NCBI GenBank assembly: GCA_964292295.1
Contig: CAXYVC010000072.1
Coordinates: 1-13,497 of the forward strand
Source of the DNA: CAXYVC01 sp964292295
GTDB lineage: Bacteria; Acidobacteriota; Holophagae; Holophagales; Holophagaceae
Direction: 5' to 3'
Length of the DNA stretch: 13,497 bases
This document shows, piece by piece, positions 1 to 9,381 of the stretch. Every line of letters starts with the position of its first letter. Positions within the stretch are counted from its first letter, which is position 1. A program made the translations under genes and the position numbers. The notes beneath the pieces are model-generated. The model had not been told where the DNA came from. It made no database searches and was given only the letters and a program-made list of their open reading frames with translations.

Positions 1-725
1 GCCGGGCGCGGGTGTCCATCCTGAGGGGGGAGCCCCCCGCCGCGCCCAGCCGGGGGCCCCGCGGCCCCACGGCCCCGGGCCTGGACGCGGGGGAGCCCAA
101 CCCCGTGTGCAGGGCCAGGCGAGCCCTGGAGGCTGAGGCCGGGCGTCCCCTGCCCGCGCGCATCCGCCTGGAGAAGGGCATCCCCGCCGGCGGCGGCCTG
201 GGCGGTGGCAGCAGCGACGCCGCCGCGGCGCTGCGCCTGGGCAACGCCCTCTTCGGGCTGGGCCTCCCCCAGGCCACCCTGCTGCGCCTCGCCGCGGGCC
301 TCGGCTCGGACGTGCCCCTCTTCCTGCTGGGGGGGACGGTGCTGGGCCTGGACCGGGGGGAACGGGTCTTCCCGCTGCGCGCGCTGCCCCTGGAGCCCAT
401 GGTGCTGGTGCACCCGGGCCTCCACGTGCCCACCCCTTCGGTCTACCGCGCCCTCGGGACGGTGGGCTACCCGCCTGTCGCCCCCTGCCCAGCCCTGGGC
501 GACGGGGAGCTGCCTCCCTGGCGCAACGACCTGACGGCCGCGGCCCTGCACGTCTGCCCGGAGCTCGCCGCCGTGCGGGAGGCCCTCGCCGGAAGCGGCG
601 GGGAACCCCTGCTCTGCGGCTCCGGAAGCTGCTGGGTGGCGCGCTACACCTCCACTTCCCAGCGGGATGCCGCCCTCCGGCGCCTCGGGGAGGTGCCGGA
701 CTGGCGCTGCTGGGCCATCGGCTGA
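1..725 (+). CDS. ispE: 4-diphosphocytidyl-2-C-methyl-D-erythritol kinase, 5' end outside window
   Basis: IspE phosphorylates the 2-hydroxyl of CDP-methylerythritol with ATP in the cytoplasmic MEP pathway to isopentenyl diphosphate. The GHMP-kinase ATP loop is clear: IPAGGGLGGGSSDAAAA at about bases 180-231, preceded by the usual acidic/Lys stretch (IRLEKG). The C-terminal GHMP glycine motif appears as LLCGSGSCWVARY near bases 610-650. The frame is open from base 3. A GTG at base 12 is an unlikely start, because IspE proteins are about 280-300 residues and the N-terminal 60-75 residues, including the substrate-binding segment, must lie upstream. The usual NLV motif before the ATP loop reads NPV here. 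It ends 63 bases before the first kinase gene, and no clear terminator hairpin is visible between them. Family assignment is firm; the 5' end is not visible. Confidence 0.9.
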   Translation, partial: RARVSILRGEPPAAPSRGPRGPTAPGLDAGEPNPVCRARRALEAEAGRPLPARIRLEKGIPAGGGLGGGSSDAAAALRLGNALFGLGLPQATLLRLAAGLGSDVPLFLLGGTVLGLDRGERVFPLRALPLEPMVLVHPGLHVPTPSVYRALGTVGYPPVAPCPALGDGELPPWRNDLTAAALHVCPELAAVREALAGSGGEPLLCGSGSCWVARYTSTSQRDAALRRLGEVPDWRCWAIG

Positions 726-788
726 TCCGATTCAGCCGGAGCCCGGGAACGGCCGAAAAGCCATCATGGTCGCCATCCCGAGCCCTCC

Positions 789-2527
789 ATGTCCCTGACG
801 CAGCACGCCCTCGGCGCTCTTCGCCGGCATCCCGCCTTCCGGATCGCCGGCGCCTACGCCCTTGCGGCGGGGCTGTGGATCCTGGTTTCCGACCAGCTCC
901 TGGGCCTCCTGGTGTCGGACCCCAGGACCTTCACCCGCCTGGCCATGCTGAAGGGCTGGCTCTTCGTGGCGACCACGGCGGGCCTGCTCTTCTTCCTGCT
1001 GCACCGGCAGTTCAGGACCCTCCGCCTCCGCGCCCTGACCCTGGACAACAGCACCGTCGGCCTGGCCCTGGTGCGGAAGCACGCCTTCGTGTGGGGGAAC
1101 CCCTCCATGGAGGCCATCCTCGGCTTCCGGCCCGGGCAGCTCCCCGGCAGTCCCACCGGCCCCCTCTTCTCCGACGCCGCAAGCCCAGAGATTCGCCGCC
1201 GCCTGGCGGAGGGGCACGAGGGCAGCTTCGAACTTCCCTTGCGCCGCAGGGACGGTTCCCTTCTCTGGTGCCAGCTGCAGGTGCGGACGCTGGATCCCGC
1301 GCGGCCCCTGGAGGGCTCGGTCTGGAGCTGCCAGGACATCACGGACCGGAAGCGCACGGAGGAGGCCCTGCACCAGGCCCAGAAGCTGAAGAGCCTCGGG
1401 TTGCTGGCCGGAGGCATCGCCCATGACTTCAACAACCTGCTCGCGGCCGTCCTGGGCAACCTGAACCTGGCCCAGGCGGCGCTGGCCGAGGAGGCCCCCG
1501 CACGCACCCACCTCGCCGCGGCGGAGGCGACCCTCCTGAAGGCCGCCGAACTCACCCGGCAACTGCTGGCCTATTCCGGCCGGGGGCACTGCGAGGTGAA
1601 GCCCCAGGACCTGAACCGCGCGGTGCAGGACGTGGCCCAGCTCCTGAAGGTCTCCCTGCCCAAGAAGATCGCGCTCTCCTTCGCCCTCGACCCCGCGCTG
1701 CCCCCCATCGCGGCCGATGCCGCCCAGCTTCAGCAGGTGGTGATGAACCTCGTCACCAACGCCGCCGACGCCATTGGGGACCGGGACGGCGGCATCACCC
1801 TCTCCACCCGCACCTGCGCGCTGGACGCGACCGCTCTGGCCTCCGACTTCGCCTCCCAGGGCCTGGAGCCCGGGCCCTACGCCGTGCTGGAGGTGGAGGA
1901 CACGGGCTGCGGCATGGGAAAGGAGGTGCTGGACCGGATCTTCGATCCCTTCTTCACCACGAAGAAGACGGGCCATGGCCTGGGCCTCTCCGCCATGCTG
2001 GGCATCCTCCGCAGCCACCGCGCGGGCATCCGCATCGCCAGCGAAGTGGGGCGCGGTTCCCGCTTCAGCCTCTTCTTCCCCGGACGCCCTGGGCTGCCCC
2101 CGCCCCCTCCTCCGGCGGCCCCGGCCCTGGTCCCAGCGCACCTGGAGGGAACCGTGCTCCTGGTGGACGACGAGCCGGTGATCCGGGAGACCGGCGCCGC
2201 CAGCCTAAGGGCCATGGGCCTGCGCGTGCTGACCGCCAAGGATGGCGAGGAGGCCCTGGCGACCTTCGAGGCGCACCGCGCGGCCATCGACCTCGTACTC
2301 CTGGACCTCAGCATGCCCCACATGGACGGACGCGAGGCCTTCCTGCGCCTCCGCGCCCTCCGGGCCGACCTGCCCATCCTCCTGTGCAGCGGCTTCGGCG
2401 ACCGGAACGCGCTCCTGGGCCTGCTGGAGGACGGCCCTGCGGGCTTCCTCCCCAAGCCCTACCCCCTGGCGGAGCTTCGACAGGCTCTCCAACGCATGCT
2501 CCCGGGCGCTAGGATCACGGGAAAGCC

Positions 2528-2531
<4 letters not shown>
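789..2531 (+). CDS. Membrane-bound hybrid sensor histidine kinase (PAS-HisKA-HATPase-REC)
   Basis: A 580-residue hybrid kinase. Two hydrophobic helices (about residues 17-42 and 54-72) flank a short polar loop, so there is almost no periplasmic sensor. A PAS-like domain follows (about 85-190, ending in the typical DITDRKR junction). The DHp domain has AHDFNN with phospho-acceptor His212. The HATPase_c domain has N324 in MNLVTNAADA, DTGCGM from D371, and the GHGLGLS glycine loop. A Pro-rich linker leads to a C-terminal receiver with acidic pocket D460/D461, phospho-acceptor D506 and Lys556. By family knowledge it autophosphorylates on His and relays to the receiver Asp; the output partner is not in the window. 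Its stop overlaps the start of the next kinase gene (ATGA), so translational coupling is likely. The ligand is unknown; the PAS domain shows no recognisable cofactor residue. Confidence 0.93.
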
Positions 2532-4990
<2,459 letters not shown>

Positions 4991-5006
4991 GCGCCGAGGC
5001 CCCGCG

Positions 5007-6584
5007 TCAGGCCTCCTCCCGCACCTCCAGCACCTCGCCGCCCGTGGCCTGGAGGAGGGCCTGGAAGGCCGGGTCGCCGCGGAGGCGGTCGGCGGGCCGC
5101 TCGGCGCGCCCCGCCTCGAGAAGGACCTCCAGGCGTGCAAGCCCCGGAAGAGCCTGCTGCAGGCAGGCCAGCAGGGCCGGGTTGGCCTGCTCCCGCAGCA
5201 GCCCCTGGGCGCTGTTCTGCACTTCGGGGGTGAAGCTCCAGCGCAGGCGCGTCCCGTCAAAGGCCAGGGCGCTCGCCAGGTGCACCAGGGGCGCGAAGCC
5301 GACGAATTCCGGCCTTCCCCGCAGCGCGGTGGCGACAACCTGGACCAGGTCGGCGGGCTCCGCTCCCGGCACGGGCGCGGGCACCGGGGCCACGGGCGGA
5401 GGTGGAGGCGGCGGCGGGGAGGGCCGCGCCGGGGGACCCGGGTCAAAAGGGCGGGGGGACCCTCCGCGAACTTCCGCCAGGGGCTTGGGGGGCTGGGCCG
5501 CAGGGGCCCCGGCGCGCGCCAGAGCGTCCAGGGGGGCGAGGTGGGGCAGCTGGGCGGCGGTGACCAGGGCCAGCTCCACCACCACCTGGGGCAGGCTGCT
5601 GTCCCGCAGGTCGCGCTCCCGCCCCAGCAGCAGATGCAGCATGCGGGCGAGACGCAGGGTCTCCTGGGGCGCGCCGCGGCGGGCCTCCGCCTCCAGGCGC
5701 CCGCGGAAGGCGAGCATCAGCTCCCGCCAGAAGGTGGTCCAGTCGGTGCCCAGCTCCTCCAGGGCGCGGCACTGGTCCAACACGGCGGAGGCATCCCCCC
5801 CCAGGATGGCCTCCAGGGTGGCCTGCACGCGCACCGCGGGCACGATGCCCAGCTGCTCGCGCACGACGGATTCCAGCACCTTGCCGTCCCCGGCGGCGAT
5901 GACCCGGTCCAGCGTGGTGAGGGCGTCCCGCATGGAGCCCGTGCCGGCCTCCGCCACCAGGCGCAGGCTGCCCTCCTCGCAGGGCACGCCCTCGGCGTCG
6001 CAGACCTGCTTCAGGCGCCCCTCGATGAGGCCCACGGGAATGAGGCGGAAGGGGAAGATCTGCACGCGGCTCTTGATGGTGTCCGGCACGTCCTGCAGCT
6101 CGGTGGTGGCCAGCACGAAGACCGCGTGGGCGGGCGGCTCCTCCAGGATCTTCAGCAGCGCGTCGAAGGCCGCCTTCGACAGCATGTGGACTTCGTCGAT
6201 GATGTAGACGCGGTAGCGGCAGAAGGCGGGGCGCGTCTGCACCTGCTCCCGCAGCGCGCGGGCGTCCTCCACGGAGGCGCGGCTGGCGGCGTCGATCTCG
6301 ATGACGTCGAGGTTCCGGTCCGGCTGCTCCGCGGCCAGGCAGGCGTCGCACCCCCCGCAGGGCTCCGCCGTGGGCCCCTCCTTGCAGTTGAGGGCGCGAG
6401 CCAGGATGCGGGCGGTGCTGGTCTTGCCCGTGCCGCGCACGCCCGCGAAGAGGAAGGCCTGGTGGTGGATCTGGCCCGCCTCCCGGGCGCGCTTCAGCGT
6501 GTTGGCCAGGGCGCGGACGCTGGCCTCCTGGCCAACGAGATCCGAGAGCAGGCGGGGACGGTATTTGAGGGCAAGGGTGTTCAT
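5007..6584 (-). CDS. dnaX: DNA polymerase III subunit tau (clamp loader), with candidate internal frameshift for gamma
   Basis: DnaX is the ATPase of the clamp loader; tau also ties the loader to polymerase and helicase. The 525-residue protein begins with the conserved ALKYRP segment. It shows Walker A GVRGTGKTS (Lys54), a four-Cys zinc module (C67, C76, C79, C82), Walker B IIDEVHML (D130/E131), sensor-1 ATT at 159-161, and the SRC-type trans-arginine as S172-R173, with Val in place of the usual Cys. Domain III runs to about residue 365. A low-complexity linker with eight consecutive prolines (390-397) precedes a tau-type C-terminal domain (about 405-525). A slippery site at codons 379-380 (see separate entry) could yield a 380-residue gamma form. 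The gene lies 35 bases downstream of a radical SAM gene on the same strand, probably in one transcript, and converges on the kinase pair with a 16-base gap. A GGAG sits about 13 bases before the ATG. Confidence 0.97.
   Translation of the reverse strand: MNTLALKYRPRLLSDLVGQEASVRALANTLKRAREAGQIHHQAFLFAGVRGTGKTSTARILARALNCKEGPTAEPCGGCDACLAAEQPDRNLDVIEIDAASRASVEDARALREQVQTRPAFCRYRVYIIDEVHMLSKAAFDALLKILEEPPAHAVFVLATTELQDVPDTIKSRVQIFPFRLIPVGLIEGRLKQVCDAEGVPCEEGSLRLVAEAGTGSMRDALTTLDRVIAAGDGKVLESVVREQLGIVPAVRVQATLEAILGGDASAVLDQCRALEELGTDWTTFWRELMLAFRGRLEAEARRGAPQETLRLARMLHLLLGRERDLRDSSLPQVVVELALVTAAQLPHLAPLDALARAGAPAAQPPKPLAEVRGGSPRPFDPGPPARPSPPPPPPPPVAPVPAPVPGAEPADLVQVVATALRGRPEFVGFAPLVHLASALAFDGTRLRWSFTPEVQNSAQGLLREQANPALLACLQQALPGLARLEVLLEAGRAERPADRLRGDPAFQALLQATGGEVLEVREEA
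5443..5465 (-). other. Candidate programmed -1 ribosomal frameshift site in dnaX
   Basis: Reading the minus strand, codons CGC CCT TTT GAC (residues 378-381) contain the heptamer C CCT TTT (5451-5445), which matches the X XXY YYZ rule. Slipping back one base re-reads it as CCC TTT followed immediately by TGA (5445-5443). A GGAGG at 5465-5461 lies 9 bases upstream, in the range where internal Shine-Dalgarno pairing stimulates -1 slippage in E. coli dnaX. Immediately downstream, CCGGG and CCCGG arms (5441-5437 and 5433-5429) and further GC-rich sequence could form structure, although the 3-base loop and 3-base spacer are tighter than usual. The truncated product would end at residue 380, right after domain III. 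Frameshifting itself is inferred, not observed. Confidence 0.55.
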
Positions 6585-6619
6585 GGAAGGGCCATTCTCC
6601 CACAGGGGCCGCCCCGGGG

Positions 6620-7522
6620 TCAGAGCCCCTCGAAGAGGCAGGGATGGTGGAGCGCGGCCCGCGGCGGGACCGCCGCGGGGGCCTCCCGCCGGAAGGCCCT
6701 GCGGGGAGCGGCGTGGCGGGCGGGAAAGGCCTCCGCGATCACCGCGCGCACCCCGGACACGTAGTCGGGGTCGAGCACCTTCAGCCAGCGGTGCCGGGCC
6801 AGCAGCTCGTAGAAGGGGTCGTCCTTCAGGAGGCGCAGGCCCCCCACCCAGGCGCTGGAAGCTCCGCTCTGGCGGGCCCTCCGGGCGAAGCCCTCGGGAT
6901 CCACCATGGGCATCAGGGGAGCCACGGACACTCCCACGGTCACGCCGCCCCTCGCCAGGCGTTCCACGGTGGCCCAGCGGGAGGGAATGGCCGGCGCCCG
7001 GGGCTCGGTCACCTGGCGCACCGTGTCATCGTCCGTGGGGATGCTGAGGTTCACGGTGAGCCTGGGGCCGAAGGCCTTCAGCAGCCCCAGGTCCTGGAGC
7101 ACCAGGGCAGAGCGGGTGTGCACGAGCACCCGGGTGGCGGGGCAGGCCAGGAGCACTTCCAGGCAGGCGCGGGTCAGGCGGAACTCCCGTTCCAGGGGCT
7201 GGTAGGGGTCCGTGGCGGAGGCCAGGAAGACGGTGTGCCCCGCCATGCGGTGGCGCTGGGCCCAAAGCAGTTCCGGCGCATTGAGCTTCGGGGCGCTCCA
7301 GCCCCCCCACTGGGAGGCCGGGTGCAGGGGATGGGGATACTCGCGGACGTAGCAGTACCGGCAGCCGTGGGCGCACCCGCGGTAGGGGCTCAGGCTGAAG
7401 CTGAAGCCGAAGCCGTAGCGGTCGTCCCGCTGGGGCCTCAGGATGCTGCGCGCCTGCTCGGGCTCCACCAGGAGGCCGCCCTCCCGGAAGGGCTCGGCAT
7501 CGAAGGGCAGAAGCGGCGTCAT
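6620..7522 (-). CDS. Radical SAM protein, SplB/DNA-photolyase-like family (COG1533 type)
   Basis: A 300-residue radical SAM enzyme. The [4Fe-4S]-binding CxxxCxxC motif is C50-C54-C57 in SPYRGCAHGCRYCYV. It is followed by the ATDPYQPLE...LTR segment typical of the SplB-like/PA0069-like group, where ASATDPYQP carries conserved substrate-barrel residues. By family knowledge it reductively cleaves S-adenosylmethionine to a 5'-deoxyadenosyl radical. The substrate is unknown for most members; annotation as a DNA repair photolyase is only by similarity to spore photoproduct lyase and should not be taken literally. The ATG at 7522 is preceded by a GGGGG run that may serve as a weak ribosome site. It is the first gene of a probable two-gene transcript with dnaX. 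It is divergent from a Fur-family gene, with a 125-base shared upstream region. Confidence 0.88.
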   Translation of the reverse strand: MTPLLPFDAEPFREGGLLVEPEQARSILRPQRDDRYGFGFSFSLSPYRGCAHGCRYCYVREYPHPLHPASQWGGWSAPKLNAPELLWAQRHRMAGHTVFLASATDPYQPLEREFRLTRACLEVLLACPATRVLVHTRSALVLQDLGLLKAFGPRLTVNLSIPTDDDTVRQVTEPRAPAIPSRWATVERLARGGVTVGVSVAPLMPMVDPEGFARRARQSGASSAWVGGLRLLKDDPFYELLARHRWLKVLDPDYVSGVRAVIAEAFPARHAAPRRAFRREAPAAVPPRAALHHPCLFEGL

Positions 7523-7527
7523 GCCCC

Positions 7528-7556
7528 CATTGTTCGTCTTATTTTCGCCAAGTCAA
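7528..7556 (-). promoter_or_regulatory. Possible promoter for the radical SAM-dnaX transcript in an AT-richer patch
   Basis: On the minus strand, TTGACT (7556-7551) is a near-consensus -35 element. The hexamer 17 bases downstream is ACAATG (7533-7528), a poor -10. The patch 7528-7556 is visibly A/T-richer than anything nearby and lies in the gap between divergent genes, so it is the natural place for a promoter and/or an operator of the adjacent Fur-like regulator. I could not see a convincing inverted repeat. The transcription start would fall almost on the ATG. Confidence 0.3.
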
Positions 7557-7647
7557 GGCGCCCACCTCACCCCCTTCCGCCTTTCCTGTAAGCTCGGGCC
7601 TGGGATCCCGTGGCCGCCGGGCCAGGACTCCCCCGGAGAGGCACGCC

Positions 7648-8154
7648 ATGGCCGTGAGCACCAAGGAGGACCGCGCCCGCGGCCGCGAGGAGAGCCGCTT
7701 CGAGGCCTACCTCCGGGCCCACAAGCTGAAGCTCACCGGAGAGCGCATGGCCATCCTGGCGGCGATCTTCCGGCGGAAAGCCCACTTCGACGCGGAGACC
7801 CTGCACGCGGAGCTGAAGGGGGGGGGCAGCGACATCAGCCGTGCCACGGTGGTCCGCACCCTGGACCTGCTGGTGCAGTGCGGCCTGGTGCGCAAGAACA
7901 GCCTGGGCGCCAGCCACGCCAACTACGAGGCGGCCCACGAGGACGAGCACCACGATCACCTGATCTGCATCAGCTGCCGCCAGGTCCTGGAGTTCTTCCG
8001 CCCGGACCTGGAGGCCCTGCAGGAGGACGTCTGCCGCGCGCACGCCTTCCGGCCCGTGCACCACAGCCTGCAGATCTTCGGCCTGTGCGAGCGCTGCGCC
8101 AACCTCCTGGACGAGGGGCAGATCCGCGACCGCCTGGCCCAGCTCCACACCTGA
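7648..8154 (+). CDS. Fur-family metal- or peroxide-responsive transcriptional regulator
   Basis: A 168-residue Fur-superfamily repressor. The N-terminal winged helix spans about residues 18-85 (KLTGERMAIL, then recognition helix SRATVVRTLDLL). The dimerisation domain holds the metal ligands: an acidic/His cluster HEDEHHDH (97-104), and two Cys pairs, C107/C110 in LICISC and C147/C150 in GLCERC, which usually hold a structural zinc. A ribosome site GGAGAGG lies 8 bases before the ATG at 7648. The usual Tyr of the recognition helix (ATVYR) is Val69 here. Fur, PerR and Zur cannot be distinguished from sequence alone, and no obvious target gene lies beside it. It is divergent from the radical SAM-dnaX pair and may share or control that promoter region. 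It is followed 30 bases later by a small hairpin with a T tract. Confidence 0.92.
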   Translation: MAVSTKEDRARGREESRFEAYLRAHKLKLTGERMAILAAIFRRKAHFDAETLHAELKGGGSDISRATVVRTLDLLVQCGLVRKNSLGASHANYEAAHEDEHHDHLICISCRQVLEFFRPDLEALQEDVCRAHAFRPVHHSLQIFGLCERCANLLDEGQIRDRLAQLHT

Positions 8155-8160
8155 AGGGGC

Positions 8161-8188
8161 TTGCGCCTCCGCCCATCCCGGCTAGCAT
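8161..8188 (+). promoter_or_regulatory. Candidate promoter for the deaminase gene
   Basis: TTGCGC (8161-8166) and TAGCAT (8183-8188) are separated by 16 bases. This resembles a sigma-70-type promoter, matching the TTG of the -35 and four of six -10 bases. Initiation would fall at about 8195-8196, on the ATG of a 37-codon open frame that ends just before the deaminase start. The -10 overlaps the left arm of a possible terminator hairpin, so only one of the two readings may be right. Confidence 0.3.
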
Positions 8189-8205
8189 GGCAGCCATGCC
8201 TTTTT
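8185..8205 (+). terminator. Possible Rho-independent terminator after the Fur-family gene
   Basis: GCATGG and CCATGC form a perfect 6-bp stem with loop CAG, then one C and five T residues (8201-8205). It lies 30 bases downstream of the regulator's stop. The stem is short for this GC content, and the left arm overlaps a -10-like TAGCAT, so it could also be an operator-like palindrome. Confidence 0.38.
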
Positions 8206-8309
8206 CCGGCCTTCCCGTGGGATCCGCGGCCGGGGTGTCCAGGATGCCCCGAGGTTGCTGTTTCCGGAAAAGCCCCCTTCTCCCGTTCACCTTCCTCATG
8301 CAGGTGTAG
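8196..8309 (+). CDS. Possible 37-codon leader frame upstream of the deaminase gene
   Basis: An ATG at 8196 opens a frame of 37 codons ending at TAG 8307-8309, two bases before the deaminase ATG at 8312. There is no Shine-Dalgarno ahead of it, but a -10-like TAGCAT ends 7 bases upstream, the geometry of a leaderless transcript. The peptide carries CC-F-RK near its middle and a hydrophobic C-terminus, and resembles nothing I recognise. Its codons are less G/C-biased in the third position than the neighbouring genes (CCT TTT TCC early), which argues against a long-conserved protein. If translated, it would couple initiation to the deaminase gene. It may simply be an untranslated leader. Confidence 0.2.
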   Translation: MPFSGLPVGSAAGVSRMPRGCCFRKSPLLPFTFLMQV

Positions 8310-8311
8310 GT

Positions 8312-9379
8312 ATGCCCAAGCTCAGCCTCCAGGATCTCCAGCGCCTTCCTAAGACCGATCTCCACGTCCACCTGGACGGCAGCCTCCGGCTCGAGACCAT
8401 CCTGGACCTGGCCACCCAGCAGAAGGTGAAGCTCCCCGCGGACACGCCCGAGGGCCTGCGCCCCTTCGTGCAGATGGGCGAGGACTGCAAGTCGCTGGTG
8501 GAGTACCTGAAGGCCTTCGAAGTCACCCTCAGCGTGATGCAGACCCACGAGAGCCTGGTGCGCACCGCCTTCGAGCTCGCGGAGGACGCGGCCCGGGAGA
8601 ACGTGCGCTACCTGGAGGTGCGCTACAGCCCCATCCTGCACCAGCAGAAGGGCCTCACCCTGCACGGCATCGTGCAGGCGGTGCTGGAGGGCCTCGCCCT
8701 GGCCGAGAAGAAATACCCCATCAAGACCGGCGTCATCCTCTGCGGCATGCGCCACATCAGCCCCGAGATCAGCCTGAAGCTGGCGGACCTCACGGTGGCC
8801 TTCAAGAACAAGGGCGTCGTGGGCTTCGATCTGGCGGGCGCCGAGGAGGACTTCCCCGCCAAGAAGCACAAGGAGGCCTTCGGACGCGTGCTGGCCAACA
8901 ACATCAACTGCACCTTGCACGCGGGCGAAGCCTACGGCCCCGAGAGCATCCACCAGGCCATCCACGCCTGCGGCGCCCACCGCATCGGGCATGGCGTGCG
9001 CCTCGTGGAGGACGGCGACCTCCTCAACTACGTGAACGACCACCGCATCCCCCTGGAATGCTGCCCCAGCAGCAACGTGCAGACCAAGGCCGTGAAGCGC
9101 ATGGCGGACCACCCCATCCGCCTCTACTACGACCTGGGCCTGCGGGTGACCGTGAACACCGACAACCGCATGGTCACGAACACCTCCGTGAGCCAGGAAT
9201 ACCTCGTCCTCCACGAGCAGCTGGGCTTCACCCTGGACGAGATCAAGGAGCTCATTATCATGGGCTTCAAGAGCGCCTTCCTGCCCTACGCCATCAAGCG
9301 CGCCATGCTGGCGGACGTGGTCGCGGAGCTCAAGGACTTCAAGCCCAAGAGCCTCGAAAGCAAGAAGGAGCAACTGTAG
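8312..9379 (+). CDS. add: Adenosine deaminase-family amidohydrolase
   Basis: A 355-residue metal-dependent deaminase, as long as typical bacterial adenosine deaminases. Motifs in order: zinc ligands H18 and H20 in TDLHVHLDGS; ligand H203 with HAGE, where E206 is the proton-shuttling glutamate; catalytic His227 in RIGHGVRL; and D284 in NTDNRMV, where mouse ADA has TDD but many bacterial members have TDN. By family knowledge it converts adenosine and deoxyadenosine to inosine forms in purine salvage. The same fold includes aminodeoxyfutalosine deaminases of menaquinone synthesis, so the substrate is not certain. The ATG at 8312 is chosen because the protein aligns from there and an AGGT lies just upstream; an in-frame TTG at 8255 would add 19 residues of non-homologous sequence. 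The nrnA-like gene starts 2 bases after its stop, so the two are likely co-translated. Confidence 0.88.
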   Translation: MPKLSLQDLQRLPKTDLHVHLDGSLRLETILDLATQQKVKLPADTPEGLRPFVQMGEDCKSLVEYLKAFEVTLSVMQTHESLVRTAFELAEDAARENVRYLEVRYSPILHQQKGLTLHGIVQAVLEGLALAEKKYPIKTGVILCGMRHISPEISLKLADLTVAFKNKGVVGFDLAGAEEDFPAKKHKEAFGRVLANNINCTLHAGEAYGPESIHQAIHACGAHRIGHGVRLVEDGDLLNYVNDHRIPLECCPSSNVQTKAVKRMADHPIRLYYDLGLRVTVNTDNRMVTNTSVSQEYLVLHEQLGFTLDEIKELIIMGFKSAFLPYAIKRAMLADVVAELKDFKPKSLESKKEQL

Positions 9380-9381
9380 GC

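Noticed and set aside
12..14. GTG at base 12 as the ispE start
   Set aside because: The frame is open to the window edge and the protein would lack the N-terminal substrate-binding part of IspE.
732..2141. 469-codon minus-strand frame opposite the first kinase
   Set aside because: Shadow frame with compositionally biased sequence and no recognisable domain.
4991..5006. Shared terminator between the convergent kinase and dnaX genes
   Set aside because: The 16-base gap is GC-rich but shows no stem-loop with a T tract on either strand.
8255..8311. TTG at 8255 as the deaminase start
   Set aside because: Adds 19 residues without homology; ATG 8312 with AGGT upstream matches the family's N-terminus.
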